Made by a program: the position numbers and the translations under genes. Source: Anaerolineaceae bacterium (lineage in GTDB: Bacteria; Chloroflexota; Anaerolineae; Anaerolineales; Anaerolineaceae). From it: 64,000 nucleotides of DNA. Each line of letters starts with the position of its first letter. Position 1 is the first letter of the stretch. Positions 44,220-53,633 of this stretch are shown piece by piece. Below the pieces are notes generated by a model. That model searched no databases. It saw only the letters and a list, made by a program, of their open reading frames with translations, and was not told the DNA's origin. The stretch spans positions 269,773 to 333,772 of the forward strand of contig JAURZL010000010.1 of NCBI GenBank assembly GCA_030653365.1. Reading direction: 5' to 3'.

Positions 44220-45254
44220 TCATGAATCCGCCATTTGGAGCAGATCATGACAGGTCAATTCCAAATTCTCAAATTGGATACGATAATTTAGATCTTCCGA
44301 TGACCATATCAAAGCACCAGAGGTCAGCCCATTGCCCTCTTCAATGATGCAGGTGCCAGCATTTTCACCAACTTTGACTAATTCTTTAACGGAAGATAGG
44401 TCAGTGTCCTCCCATTTGGTCTGACTCGTCTGCACAATCACTTTCCCATCTTCTTCAGAATTAAAGAATAACCCAAAGGTTGTGGGATAGCCAGAGAGAT
44501 CTGGTCCATCAAAAACAAGTCCACTTACTGGAAACCAACCGGGCCAGAGAGGATCGAATGGAACCCAGATTACCAGGGTTACAAAAGTTATTTGATCCTC
44601 ACCGATTCTCGCTGTGATCTCCCAGCAGCCTTGTCCAGGGAAAACCAATCCAGCTGAATGGAATCCGGTATCACCATATCCGTCAGCTGTCTCTCCGAAT
44701 GAATCTAAAAGAGCCTCTGGCCCCGCTTCATCAACCTTTCGTCCTTCGAAAATAACCTCACCAGGTACCGTTCGGTAAAACCAGAACTTCATTCCCAGGC
44801 GACTATTTGACGACAGATCCCCTGCACAATTCGGACAAAAATATACAACACCGTCTTTCCACAAGCCGATAAACATCGTTTGCTCAGGGTTTCCATAACC
44901 ATTTTCGACGGAGATGTAGGTAGGATCGGGTGACTCGCTAAGGTTGGGAAGGCTAACTGGACAGGACGAGATGACAGACATTGGTAACGGTGCAGGAGTG
45001 GGATAGGAGATTGATGGTGGCGTGATGCTTGGAATTGGTATATTCGTTTTCGGTTCGTCCAATTGCTGGGTTGGATTTAATATATCACCATCCACGCTTT
45101 GATCAGGAAAAGTAATGGTTTCAGTGCGTTGGATATTTTCAGGTTTTTTTTGCATTGGCTCCTTTGAATTGCAAGCGACCAGGATGAGTGTAAAAAGCAA
45201 AACCAAAAAAGACCACCCAAGTTCCTGGAAGAACGTTTGCTTATTTCTGTTCAT
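44220..45254 (-). CDS. hypothetical lipoprotein
   Basis: The ATG at 45252-45254 is preferred over one 21 bp earlier, because it puts the basic start MNRNKQTFFQ close to the hydrophobic core and has GGAAAA upstream. 344 residues. Lipobox LILVACNS, then a Pro/Thr/Gln-rich linker to about residue 95 (PIPSITPPSISYPTPAP). The globular part contains CPVSL, YFCPNCAGD (possible disulphide or metal site) and GQGCWEITARIGED. No family recognised. Probably membrane-anchored outside the cytoplasm. Confidence 0.65.
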   Translation of the reverse strand: MNRNKQTFFQELGWSFLVLLFTLILVACNSKEPMQKKPENIQRTETITFPDQSVDGDILNPTQQLDEPKTNIPIPSITPPSISYPTPAPLPMSVISSCPVSLPNLSESPDPTYISVENGYGNPEQTMFIGLWKDGVVYFCPNCAGDLSSNSRLGMKFWFYRTVPGEVIFEGRKVDEAGPEALLDSFGETADGYGDTGFHSAGLVFPGQGCWEITARIGEDQITFVTLVIWVPFDPLWPGWFPVSGLVFDGPDLSGYPTTFGLFFNSEEDGKVIVQTSQTKWEDTDLSSVKELVKVGENAGTCIIEEGNGLTSGALIWSSEDLNYRIQFENLELTCHDLLQMADS

Positions 45255-45563
45255 TTGTTTTCCATTCACTACCAAAAATCATTGAGAATTTGCTGTAAGG
45301 AGTAATATCAAGAGTTTTCCAATAATTTTTTATTATGTGAAGTAATCGTAAATCATTGAAAATTTTTTGCTGATCTTCTCCTGGAAGTAAATTATGAACT
45401 CCAGAGGTAGATATAGTCCATGATGATTTATTTAATACGATTTTTCACCAATTTCTGTTAATATAATAATTAAAATGTTCTCGTATTCTAGCGAGAATAT
45501 AAACTTTATATTGTAATTTGATGAATTCAGAACGATGTTCCTAAAGTAATCCTACCAAATTTT
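45255..45563. other. intergenic stretch, nothing recognised
   Basis: About 309 bp of AT-rich sequence between the lipoprotein start and the end of the ABC-2 operon. A weak palindrome TCTAGCGAGA is the only feature seen; no ORF with a ribosome-binding site. Confidence 0.45.
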
Positions 45564-46829
45564 TCACTCCCACTTCAAGCGCCAGGCAGCAATCCCAAAG
45601 AAGACAGCTGCCATCAGCAGCAGGATACCCATATTCGGCAAGACCTCCACTAACCCGGCATTCTGGCTGATCAATTTATAGTAACCCCACAATGCCTGCC
45701 CCTGTGGCACGAAGCGCGAGAGAGTGGCAATGAAGTTGTCCTGCAGAAAGAGTGGGGTCAGTCCAAACTGGATACAGCCACCCAGTCCCGCCAGCAGGAA
45801 GGCCAGCAGCATGCTGATCGAATCGGCTTGCTTACCACTCTTCGATAACGCTGCCACCATCAATCCCATCGAGGTGACCACCATGCTCAGGCAGATGGTC
45901 AGCAGGATCAACCCCAGCGGACTGCTACCCAGGTCCATGGAGAAGAAACCAGCCGCCACACCGAACAGCAGCCCAACCTGCAGCAGGATCATCAAACCAA
46001 AGGCAATCATCTTTCCTGCCACAATCTCACCTCGCCGGATCGGTCCTGCCATCAGACGCCGGTAGGTGCCGTCATCCTTCTCGCGGAAGATCGATTCCCC
46101 CACCGAACCCACCAGAAAGAAGGAGAACATCACGGTGAAGCCAGGGATCAGCAGGTTGAAGAAGTTGATCGGTGAATTGGGATCACGCGCTGTGGTAACC
46201 AGCCTGACCGGGATAAGCGAAGTCGACATCATCGAGCCCAGGCGGGTCATCACCACACCCAGGGTTTGCGCTTCGGCTGCAGCTGCCATCTCGGGGGTGA
46301 GCTTCTCGGTGATCCCACCAGCTTCCATCACGGAGCGAATCCCATAGCGAATCTCCCCCTCCACCACCGCCGGTGCCAGGGCAGCATCCAATATGTTCTT
46401 GAGTATCTCACCAAAATCGGATTTCTGCGGATCGACAAGCAGGCTGATCTCAGCCCCTGTGTAGTCCTCAATCCCATTGCTGAAATTCTGTGGGATTATC
46501 ACAGTTGCTGTGTATTCCCCAGCCAACAGCATCCTGTTGACCGCATCCATCTGCTCTGTTTTGGAAAGGGTGGTAATTTTCAACACATCGATCTGGTCCA
46601 GGACTTCCAAAACTGTCTGACTGTAGCGTCCTTCATCCTGGTTGAGAATGGCGATGGGAATCTCGATATTGCCCGAGTTGGTGCTACTGGCACCACCGCT
46701 ATACGCTGAGCTCAGAATCAGTCCGAACAGCAGCGGCATGGCGATGATCACAGCCAGCATGCCACGATCGCGAATGATAATCTGGAAATCTTTCCAGGCT
46801 AAATTCAGAACTTGTTTAATGGTTTTCAT
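45564..46829 (-). CDS. ABC-2 type transporter permease
   Basis: 421 residues, ATG after GGGGAGGTAGAG. One helix near 25-45 (MLAVIIAMPLLFGLILSSAY), a long extracytoplasmic domain to about 215, then five or six helices (FFNLLIPGFTVMFSFFLVGS, MILLQVGLLFGVAAGFF, LFLQDNFIATLSRFVPQGQALW). This is the ABC2_membrane_3 layout seen in antibiotic/Na+ exporters. It is third gene of the 45564-49094 operon, 15 bp after the second permease gene. Together they would form a heterodimeric exporter. Confidence 0.9.
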   Translation of the reverse strand: MKTIKQVLNLAWKDFQIIIRDRGMLAVIIAMPLLFGLILSSAYSGGASSTNSGNIEIPIAILNQDEGRYSQTVLEVLDQIDVLKITTLSKTEQMDAVNRMLLAGEYTATVIIPQNFSNGIEDYTGAEISLLVDPQKSDFGEILKNILDAALAPAVVEGEIRYGIRSVMEAGGITEKLTPEMAAAAEAQTLGVVMTRLGSMMSTSLIPVRLVTTARDPNSPINFFNLLIPGFTVMFSFFLVGSVGESIFREKDDGTYRRLMAGPIRRGEIVAGKMIAFGLMILLQVGLLFGVAAGFFSMDLGSSPLGLILLTICLSMVVTSMGLMVAALSKSGKQADSISMLLAFLLAGLGGCIQFGLTPLFLQDNFIATLSRFVPQGQALWGYYKLISQNAGLVEVLPNMGILLLMAAVFFGIAAWRLKWE

Positions 46830-46844
46830 CTCTACCTCCCCGGG

Positions 46845-48095
46845 CTAATTGAAATCGAAACGCCATAAGCCGATCAGGAAGAAGATCAGGCTGAAACCAA
46901 CCAGGACACCCAACGCCGGCAGAACTGCATTCAGATCCGCCCCCTGGACGAGTACATCCTTATAGGCATTGACAGCATAGCTGTGCGGGATGAAGCGCGA
47001 TATGCCGGTCAACATCGGGCTATTCATGATGTCCAACGGCACCATGGTACCCCCCAGAAAGCCCATCAGCCACAAGAACAGGGCACTCACCCCGCCAATC
47101 TGTGCTTCGGTACGGGCAATGGCAGCGATCAGGATCCCCAGGCTGGTGGAGCACAACGCCACACAGAAGGAAATTGCCAGCAACGCACCGGGATGCTCGC
47201 CCAGCGATAACCTGCCCACGCCGGTCAGCGGCAGCAGGATGACACTGGCCAGAAAGATGATCAGGATCTGAAATAGCACAATCAGCAGGTTGGGCAGAAG
47301 CTTACCGCTCAATAACTGCAACTTGCTCAGCGGTGCTGCCATTAAACGCCGAAAGCTGCCGGTCTTTTTCTCATCGTATATCGAGCGGGCACTGGCTTGC
47401 GCCACCAGAAAAGCGAATAGCACGGTGAAACCCGGTACGCTGAACTGCACCATGCTGAAATCATCTTCTTCTGAGACGGTGGCAGCCTGGAGATATTCCA
47501 GCTTGACTGCGACCAGCGGCCGCTCATCCGAAGCTTTGAATTGGGATTGCGCCTGTTCGGTGAGCACGTCGATATCGTAAATCTGAAATTCCGCTGGTGC
47601 TGAGGACTGCATCTCACTGAACATCTTCAGACTGTCAAGGATGTTGCGTTCCAATTGCAGGCTATTCCCCACCCCTTCGATGATCATCTTCATCGATTGG
47701 ATCGTGATCGAGAGTGAATCCAACGCTTTGAAGGTCACTTCGGTTGGCTGCCCGGCTTCGACCTTTTTCGTGAAATCAGCCGGAATGGACAGGTAGCGCG
47801 TGATGCGCGTGTCTTTATAATCAGTTTCGGCTTCTTCCAGCGTGGCGGGCAGCACTTCCAGGGTGCCGGTCTCTTCCAACTTGCGCACAAATTCCTGCGC
47901 CAGGGCACCATCCGGATCCTGGTTGACAACCACCAGGCGAATTTTCTCAGAAGAGGTAGTTGATCCTACTGAAGCAGAAAACAGGGTGGTGAAGAGCTGG
48001 ATGAAGACTAACGGCAATACCACCAGGTAGATCAGATAGCCAGGTTCCTTAAAAAAAATGCGGATGTCTTTCCAGACAATACTGAGGATTTTCAT
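46845..48095 (-). CDS. ABC-2 type transporter permease
   Basis: 416 residues, ATG after GCGGGAGTGAG. Same architecture as the next gene: first helix LIYLVVLPLVFIQLFTTLF near 22-40, extracytoplasmic domain, then a C-terminal helix bundle (SVPGFTVLFAFLVAQASARS, LLPNLLIVLFQILIIFLASV, LFLWLMGFLGGTMVPLDIMN). The two permeases are diverged paralogues, as is usual in this exporter type. It begins 3 bp after the ATPase stop. Confidence 0.9.
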   Translation of the reverse strand: MKILSIVWKDIRIFFKEPGYLIYLVVLPLVFIQLFTTLFSASVGSTTSSEKIRLVVVNQDPDGALAQEFVRKLEETGTLEVLPATLEEAETDYKDTRITRYLSIPADFTKKVEAGQPTEVTFKALDSLSITIQSMKMIIEGVGNSLQLERNILDSLKMFSEMQSSAPAEFQIYDIDVLTEQAQSQFKASDERPLVAVKLEYLQAATVSEEDDFSMVQFSVPGFTVLFAFLVAQASARSIYDEKKTGSFRRLMAAPLSKLQLLSGKLLPNLLIVLFQILIIFLASVILLPLTGVGRLSLGEHPGALLAISFCVALCSTSLGILIAAIARTEAQIGGVSALFLWLMGFLGGTMVPLDIMNSPMLTGISRFIPHSYAVNAYKDVLVQGADLNAVLPALGVLVGFSLIFFLIGLWRFDFN

Positions 48096-48098
48096 GGC

Positions 48099-49094
48099 TC
48101 ACTCCCGCAATTGTTTACCGGTTAAGTGCAGAAAGACGCTCTCCAGGTTGTTCTCGAGGATATCGAGTGAAAGCAAAGTTTGGTTCTTTTCCTCAAGATA
48201 ATTGATGACCTGAATGAGTGCCTGCTGGCTGTTTTTGGTCTCCACCTTGACCGTCACTGGCTGGGCAACCTGGATGGTGGCTTCTTTCTCTTCTGGAGGT
48301 GTCAGCGTCACAGTCTGCAAGACGCTGGCATTCTGCACAGCTGGCAGGTTGGAAAGTGCTTCCAGCAGCGCTGCGTCAGCCTGCTTCAAGCCAATCCTCA
48401 GCACACCACCGCCCAACATACCCACCAGATTCTTGATCGTATCCAACGCGATCAGTTTGCCCTGGTCAACGATCGCCACGCGGTTGCATAGCAATTCCAC
48501 CTCTTCCATATAGTGGCTGGTATAGATAATGGTCATGCCGCGCTCACGGTTCAAGCGCTGCACGCTCTCGAAGATATAATTACGGCTCTGCGGATCCACC
48601 CCCACGGTCGGCTCGTCCAGGAAGAGCAGGCGTGGTTGGTGCACCAATCCCGCCGCAATATTGACACGCCGTTTCATGCCACCCGAATACTTCTCAATCG
48701 CCTGATCTGCCCGATCGGTCAGCGCGACCACGCGTAGGATGTCCTCAATATTCTCCTTCAACTTCCTGCCAGACAGGCCATACACCCGGCCAAAGAAATC
48801 CAGGTTGGCACGCGCACTCAGGGTGGGATAGAGTGCCAGATCCTGCGGCACCAGGCCACACATCTGTTTGGCGAGCAGTGGTTCCTTCTGGATATCATGC
48901 CCGTTGATGCGAGCCGTCCCGCTGGTGGGCGGGAACAGCCCGGTTAACATCGAGATGGTGGTGGTCTTGCCAGCTCCATTCGGACCCAGCAGACCAAACA
49001 CCTCCCCCTCTTCGACGGTAAAACTGATGCCCTTGACCGCCTCAAAATCACCAAACTTCTTCACCAAATTTTGTGCTTCTACAATCGCCGCCAT
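48099..49094 (-). CDS. ABC transporter ATP-binding protein, exporter type
   Basis: 331 residues, ATG after AGGAGAG. Walker [11 protein letters not shown] (37-46), Q-loop [12 protein letters not shown] near 88, signature [14 protein letters not shown] near 136-149, Walker [14 protein letters not shown] near 156-168. This is the DrrA/NatA-like group serving ABC-2 permeases. A C-terminal domain of about 90 residues follows. First gene of a tight three-gene operon that exports an unknown compound, possibly a toxic or antimicrobial molecule or lipid. Confidence 0.95.
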   Translation of the reverse strand: MAAIVEAQNLVKKFGDFEAVKGISFTVEEGEVFGLLGPNGAGKTTTISMLTGLFPPTSGTARINGHDIQKEPLLAKQMCGLVPQDLALYPTLSARANLDFFGRVYGLSGRKLKENIEDILRVVALTDRADQAIEKYSGGMKRRVNIAAGLVHQPRLLFLDEPTVGVDPQSRNYIFESVQRLNRERGMTIIYTSHYMEEVELLCNRVAIVDQGKLIALDTIKNLVGMLGGGVLRIGLKQADAALLEALSNLPAVQNASVLQTVTLTPPEEKEATIQVAQPVTVKVETKNSQQALIQVINYLEEKNQTLLSLDILENNLESVFLHLTGKQLRE

Positions 49095-49485
49095 CGAACT
49101 CTCCTAGGATAATAAATAATAAAAACCTGTTAAAAAAATAGCATACATTTATGATCAAATCAAGGAGAAATTGGTGAGATTTTGGGGTGAAATTGAGTAG
49201 GGAACGTCGCTGACGCACCATTTATTTTCCGTTGCCAGGGGTAGGCGGAACAAACCATCAAGGGGAATGAAGGGAGAATCCGGGGTTTTTACTGGGAATT
49301 GTCTTTGCTGGTGCGTCTCGGACGCACCAACATTTTAAATTTGGTTGGATTTAAGTATTTTGTTTGATATAACCATGAGTAATTTTTGAATTGAAAACCT
49401 TCTTTAAATAGACCATATTAAAAATTTTAAGTGAAGTAAGGCCGAATCATTAATAGTTTAGCTTTAGAGACAAAGGAGTTAGAAA
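49095..49485. other. intergenic stretch carrying GGTGCGT palindromes
   Basis: 391 bp with no intact gene. It holds two related palindromes: a degenerate one at 49199-49220 (GGAACGTC...GACGCACCA) and an exact one at 49309-49329. Between them is a G-rich stretch. No ORF with a ribosome-binding site until 49486. Confidence 0.6.
49309..49329. repeat. exact GGTGCGTC palindrome
   Basis: TGGTGCGTC (49309-49317) and GACGCACCA (49321-49329) are exact reverse complements around TCG. It is the best copy of the family also seen at 43530-43587 and 49199-49220. Confidence 0.7.
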
Positions 49486-49608
49486 ATGCATAAGCGAGTA
49501 GACACAGCTTCGATACTGATCCACGCTCCCGCTGCAACGATCTACCGGGCGTTCGCGACAGCGGATGCAATGAAATCCTGGCTGTATTTGCAGAGGGCGA
49601 CATGCTAA
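49486..49608 (+). pseudogene. AHSA1/SRPBCC gene fragment
   Basis: The ORF (40 residues) has AAAGGAGTTAG upstream of its ATG. It reads MHKRVDTASILIHAPAATIY then RAFATADAMKSWLYLQRATC, which matches the first ~35 residues of Aha1-like (AHSA1) SRPBCC proteins (usually RVDTASRxIxAxPxxIYRAF...SWLPPEG). After SWL the frame is lost and ends; a shift into the neighbouring frame would give AEGDM, close to the expected EGM. The remaining ~110 residues are missing. The stop overlaps the ATG of the alpha/beta hydrolase, so the fragment now acts at most as a leader. Confidence 0.7.
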
Positions 49609-50444
49609 CACATCCATCTACAACCGGTTTTGTCCATATCGATCATGCAAAAATCTATTACGAAGTTGCTGGCAAAGGCACTCCTTTTGTTATGATCCAT
49701 GCTGGCGTGGCTGATAGTCGTCAATGGAACAACGAATTTGCTTATTTCGCCCAGAGGTATCAAGTCATACGTTATGATATGCGTGGTTATGGAAAAAGCG
49801 AATCCGTTGAAGGGGAGTTCAGCCACATGAGTGATTTGGTTTCGTTACTAAACTCGTTAGAAATTCTTGAGCCGATGGTCATCATGGGTTGCTCTATGGG
49901 CGGTGGTTTGGCCATGGATTTTGCATTAACGTACCCAAGTAGAGTCAAGGCTTTAATCATGGTTGATTCGGGACCGAGCGGACTGGATCTGGATGTTCCA
50001 GCACTATCTAAATTCGCTGAAGCAGAGAACGCCTTTGAATTGGGTGATTTGAATTTAGTTTGTGAAATCGAAACCCAGATTTGGTTTGATGGCATGGGTC
50101 GGACACCCAACCAGGTGAACCCAACCATGCGAAAGTTGTTATTTGAAATGAATCTACTTGCGTTATCTCATGAAGTCAAGGGACTGGGTAAACGCTTGCC
50201 GAATACCGAGACTCCAGCATTTAATCGTTTGGAAAGTCTCACCATTCCTGTTCTCATCATTGTTGGCTCACATGATACCCCTTACTCCCTCGCTGCTGCT
50301 GACTACATGAAAGAAAAGATACAATTTGTGAAAAAAATAATCATCGAAGATGCCGCCCATCTGCCCAATATGGATCAGCCACAAGAGTTCTGCAGTGTCG
50401 TGGAAAATTTCCTCATCCAGTCCAATGGGAGCATGAAACAGTGA
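49602..50444 (+). CDS. alpha/beta hydrolase
   Basis: 280 residues. Oxyanion HAGVADSRQW near 33-42, nucleophile elbow MGCSMGGG with Ser98, acid in VGSHDTPYSL near 223-232, and His in EDAAHLPNMDQP near 253-264. This is a complete triad of the small alpha/beta hydrolase superfamily (haloperoxidase/lipolytic-like). Cytoplasmic; substrate unknown. GAGGGCG just upstream can act as ribosome-binding site; the ATG overlaps the stop of the AHSA1 fragment (ATGCTAA), so translation may be coupled to that remnant. Confidence 0.88.
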   Translation: MLTHPSTTGFVHIDHAKIYYEVAGKGTPFVMIHAGVADSRQWNNEFAYFAQRYQVIRYDMRGYGKSESVEGEFSHMSDLVSLLNSLEILEPMVIMGCSMGGGLAMDFALTYPSRVKALIMVDSGPSGLDLDVPALSKFAEAENAFELGDLNLVCEIETQIWFDGMGRTPNQVNPTMRKLLFEMNLLALSHEVKGLGKRLPNTETPAFNRLESLTIPVLIIVGSHDTPYSLAAADYMKEKIQFVKKIIIEDAAHLPNMDQPQEFCSVVENFLIQSNGSMKQ

Positions 50445-50648
50445 GTAGGAGTGGATTTCTGGCTGATCGATTTTGAACCCCGATAGGTAATTATTGTATT
50501 AATGTAAGATTTGAGGTCATTACCATTTTGTGAAAACAAATGGTTTTACAGGATAGCTTATCACTTTAAGTTGGCTAAACTGCATAATGGAAGCGAATCA
50601 TAATTTCAGATAATGAATCGTCAGGTTACTACTATCAAGATTACTAGT

Positions 50649-51566
50649 CTAGCTTTTGTTGATTTCATATCTAAACACATCCGGCCGGGCATAATGTCCA
50701 GTTACATCGAACATACGTTTTGATTTTGCAATTAAACTCAGGTCAATATCTGCATAGAGCATTTCTTGCTTGTTTGAGGATGGTCCAGCAATAATATCAC
50801 CGCGCGGGTTGATGATGCAACTGTTACCGCTATTAATCCAATCTGAACTACCAGGATATAACTTCTTGAATTCATATCTGTCAGGAATATCGTCCATTCG
50901 GACAGCCTGGCAAACACTGACCACAAACATACCGCCCTCTCTGGCAATATGGCGCATACTCAACAACCAATTCTCACTGGAGTCCCAGGTGGGGGCTACA
51001 TATACTTCAGTTCCAACTGAATACATAGCCTGACGTGCAAGAGGCATATAATTTTCCCAACAAAGCAATCCGCCTAATTTGCCGAAGTGTGTGTCGAATG
51101 CAGAAAGCGTGTCTCCATCACCCTGCCCCCAGACCATCCGTTCACCCCCTGTAGGAATTAATTTTCTGTGTTTCCCGATGATGGCGCCCTGATCGTTAAT
51201 ATATAGAAGAGTATTGAAAAGCGTGAAGCCACTTGCTTCTGAATTTCTCTCATGAATACCTACTGCAACATATACCCCTGCATCTTTTGCAGCCTGGCAG
51301 AGTTTAAGGGTTGTTTTATCAGGGATCGTTACTGCGTTCTCAACCAGTTCGTGGTATAAATCATCCAGCGCAGTTGAATTCCCATTGGGAATAAGCCAGA
51401 CCCAATCGGGATAACCAGAGATGAAGGCTTCTGGAAATACGATTAATTTTGCTCCATTTTTTCCTGCTTCAGAAATCAAGTTGCAGGTTTTTTCAACCGT
51501 TTTGTCCACATTCAGAAATTGTGGAGCAAATTGAGCTGCTGCGACCTTAAATACATTGTTATTCAT
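50649..51566 (-). CDS. nitrilase family protein
   Basis: 305 residues, ATG after GGAGAAAATATTC. The Glu-Lys-Cys triad of the carbon-nitrogen hydrolase superfamily is complete: Glu46 in FPEAFISGYP, Lys135 in HRKLIPTGGERMVWGQGDG, and Cys169 in GGLLCWENYMPLAR. The CWENYMPL text is that of true nitrilases (branch 1), which turn nitriles to acids plus ammonia, rather than of amidases. Natural substrate unknown. Single gene. Confidence 0.93.
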   Translation of the reverse strand: MNNNVFKVAAAQFAPQFLNVDKTVEKTCNLISEAGKNGAKLIVFPEAFISGYPDWVWLIPNGNSTALDDLYHELVENAVTIPDKTTLKLCQAAKDAGVYVAVGIHERNSEASGFTLFNTLLYINDQGAIIGKHRKLIPTGGERMVWGQGDGDTLSAFDTHFGKLGGLLCWENYMPLARQAMYSVGTEVYVAPTWDSSENWLLSMRHIAREGGMFVVSVCQAVRMDDIPDRYEFKKLYPGSSDWINSGNSCIINPRGDIIAGPSSNKQEMLYADIDLSLIAKSKRMFDVTGHYARPDVFRYEINKS

Positions 51567-51750
51567 TTGAATATTTTCTCCTGACAGGATTTAAGAGGTG
51601 TTATTGATAATACCCCACTCTGAATAATCTGTTAATTGGCTTGCACGCATACTCATACTACCTCTATCCAGATCAAATCATGATTTTTATAATTGTGAAA
51701 TCTCTTTTATTACGATAAAGTATATCCTAATAGTAATATATAAGATAGGA

Positions 51751-51939
51751 CTACTTTTCTATAATCATTTGGATTGTATCGAAGTGATTTCCTGAGAAAG
51801 GGATAAATTCTATAAAAATTTCCAGTCCGGCATAAATACAATAATGAGAGTTCACACCCTGACTCAACCTCGATCTGAAACGACTTGCAGTTTGGAAAGC
51901 AGCCCATTTTTTTTGAATTTCGAGTCCTTCACGTCTCAT
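51751..51939 (-). CDS. 62-residue hypothetical ORF
   Basis: GAGGAA lies 9 nt before the ATG, a good ribosome-binding site. The product (start MRREGLEIQKKWAAFQTASR, then NSHYCIYAGLEIFIEF) matches no family I know. It lies in a 560-bp AT-rich gap. It may be a real small protein or the front of a decayed longer gene. The rest of the gap (51567-51750 and 51940-52125) shows no gene or strong hairpin. Confidence 0.35.
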   Translation of the reverse strand: MRREGLEIQKKWAAFQTASRFRSRLSQGVNSHYCIYAGLEIFIEFIPFSGNHFDTIQMIIEK

Positions 51940-52125
51940 TGAAATTCGTTCCTCAAGATTGAAATTGAGAAATTGATAAGATTGGTCGTCGGTCCATTTT
52001 AACCAAGTTAATTTTCAGCCTAGCATTCTTCTTTAAGTCGGTTATACAACATACTTGAAGCGTAACCTTATTCCGTATAATAAAAAAGTTTGGAGCATAT
52101 TATATAAAGTCAAATCAGGAGATCC

Positions 52126-52638
52126 ATGCACGCATTCTTTGAAATACCAGGCTTGAACGTTTATATTCAGATGATCGTGACAATCTTTTCAATCAGTGTG
52201 CTTTTATTCAAAACGCGGAACAAAGTTCGAAAAGAATCAACCATTGAAATCATAACCATCTTCACCATCGGGTTCGCTGGATGGTTCACCATGATGAGCG
52301 GGCTTTTCGGTCACATCATATTTGCAGACCAAGTCGCCTTGGATATCGGCTGGCCTGTGAACAGCGGCTTTCAAATGGAACTTGGATTTGCCTCTATCGG
52401 CATTGGTATCGTTGGTTTCCTTGGTTTTTGGAACAAATCCGTTTGGCTACCATTTATCATTATCAAAACATTATTTATGTGGGGTGCAGGCTTTACCCAC
52501 ATTTACCATGCGGTTCAGCACAATAATTTCTCTCCCGGAAATGTAGGCGTCATCCTCTATTGGGATTTCCTGTTTCCACTGGTAATGATAACCCTTTACC
52601 TACTCTACCGGCGTGAAAGAAATAAACGTGTGGGATGA
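52126..52638 (+). CDS. DUF6790-like membrane protein
   Basis: 170 residues with four membrane helices (near 12-28, 45-65, 82-100, 110-130 plus a last one at 145-162); ATG after CAGGAGATCC. Segments IGWPVNSGFQMELGFASIGI and TKTLFMWGAGFTHIYHAVQ-like text fit the DUF6790 family of uncharacterised membrane proteins. No catalytic motif. Single gene. Confidence 0.65.
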   Translation: MHAFFEIPGLNVYIQMIVTIFSISVLLFKTRNKVRKESTIEIITIFTIGFAGWFTMMSGLFGHIIFADQVALDIGWPVNSGFQMELGFASIGIGIVGFLGFWNKSVWLPFIIIKTLFMWGAGFTHIYHAVQHNNFSPGNVGVILYWDFLFPLVMITLYLLYRRERNKRVG

Positions 52639-52756
52639 TTACAATGACCGGGTGACCTTTTGATCGCATACTTCCTTTCGTTGGTTATACAGCAGAGTTT
52701 CAACAAATCAATATTTCTTATAATTAATTGTTATTCAGCAGAAAGGATAACTGTAA

Positions 52757-53317
52757 ATGCAAGTTACCTTTACCTTCAAACCAAAAGATAGAACTGAGTG
52801 GCGCTTTTGGCTTGAAGAACACCATGCATCTGCTAGTGAAATCTGGCTTTTATTTGATGATCGTCCTGAAGAGCGCACGGTGTCATATCTGGACGCCGTA
52901 GAGGAGGCGATCTGTTTTGGTTGGATCGATAGCATTCAGAAACGACATTCTCTATACGAGCGTGCTCAGCGATTTACACCCCGCAAGAAAATGAGCAATT
53001 GGACAGAGCGGAACAAAGAGCGTGCTCGTCGGCTAATTCAACTTGGATTCATGACTGATGCTGGACGGGCTACGTTGCCTGATCTGAACGTGCAATTTGC
53101 TGTCGCTGAAGATATAGTGAATGCACTCAAGGCGGAACCTAACGCCTGGTCGAACTTCCTTTCATATCCCGAGTTATACCAGAGGGTGCGCATTGGTTAT
53201 AACGAAGATATGCGTAAGAACCAGAGTGAATTTGAGCGTCGTCTGCATAAATTTGTGAAGCAAACGGCAGCCAACCAGATGTTCGGCAATTGGAATGACG
53301 GAGGAAGGCTTGGATGA
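52757..53317 (+). CDS. YdeI/OmpD-associated family protein
   Basis: 186 residues, ATG after AAAGGATAACTG. Features of the YdeI family: WRFWLEEHHASASEIWLLF near 15-33, VSYLDAVEEAICFGWIDS near 42-59, RFTPRKKMSNWTERN near 73-87, and a C-terminal helical half. Some members affect tolerance to peptides or bacteriocins; the mechanism is unclear. Cytoplasmic, single gene. Confidence 0.85.
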   Translation: MQVTFTFKPKDRTEWRFWLEEHHASASEIWLLFDDRPEERTVSYLDAVEEAICFGWIDSIQKRHSLYERAQRFTPRKKMSNWTERNKERARRLIQLGFMTDAGRATLPDLNVQFAVAEDIVNALKAEPNAWSNFLSYPELYQRVRIGYNEDMRKNQSEFERRLHKFVKQTAANQMFGNWNDGGRLG

Positions 53318-53633
53318 ATACAAAAGAGTTGATTCAATCTTTCTACCTTGTTTTTCGGTGCGTGACCCCAAGATGATGTGAATTTCGTTGCTTTCAGCAA
53401 CTACACGTCCAGTTAGCCTTCGCCAGGATTTTGCTGGTTGGACGCACAAATCGAAGGTTGATAATAACCACTCATAATGAGATATATTCAATTCTCTTGC
53501 GGATAAAATATCAGTAAATGATACAATATATTAAGTTGCTCTAAATTGCTTCTCCAGTTGGAAGTCAATGGTAGTGATTTTATTTTTTAACATGGAATTC
53601 ATGTGAAAGACCCCCTAGCGAAGGACTAATCCT
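53318..53633. other. intergenic stretch, nothing recognised
   Basis: 316 bp between two plus-strand genes. A minus-strand open frame crosses it but lacks a ribosome-binding site and family resemblance. No repeat or terminator is clear. Confidence 0.45.

Noticed and set aside
46983..48737. Plus-strand frames opposite the ABC-2 operon
   Set aside because: Both permeases and the ATPase have complete motifs and ribosome-binding sites on the minus strand.
53174..53491. 105-residue minus-strand frame at the end of the YdeI-like gene
   Set aside because: It overlaps a well-supported gene, lacks a ribosome-binding site and resembles no family.
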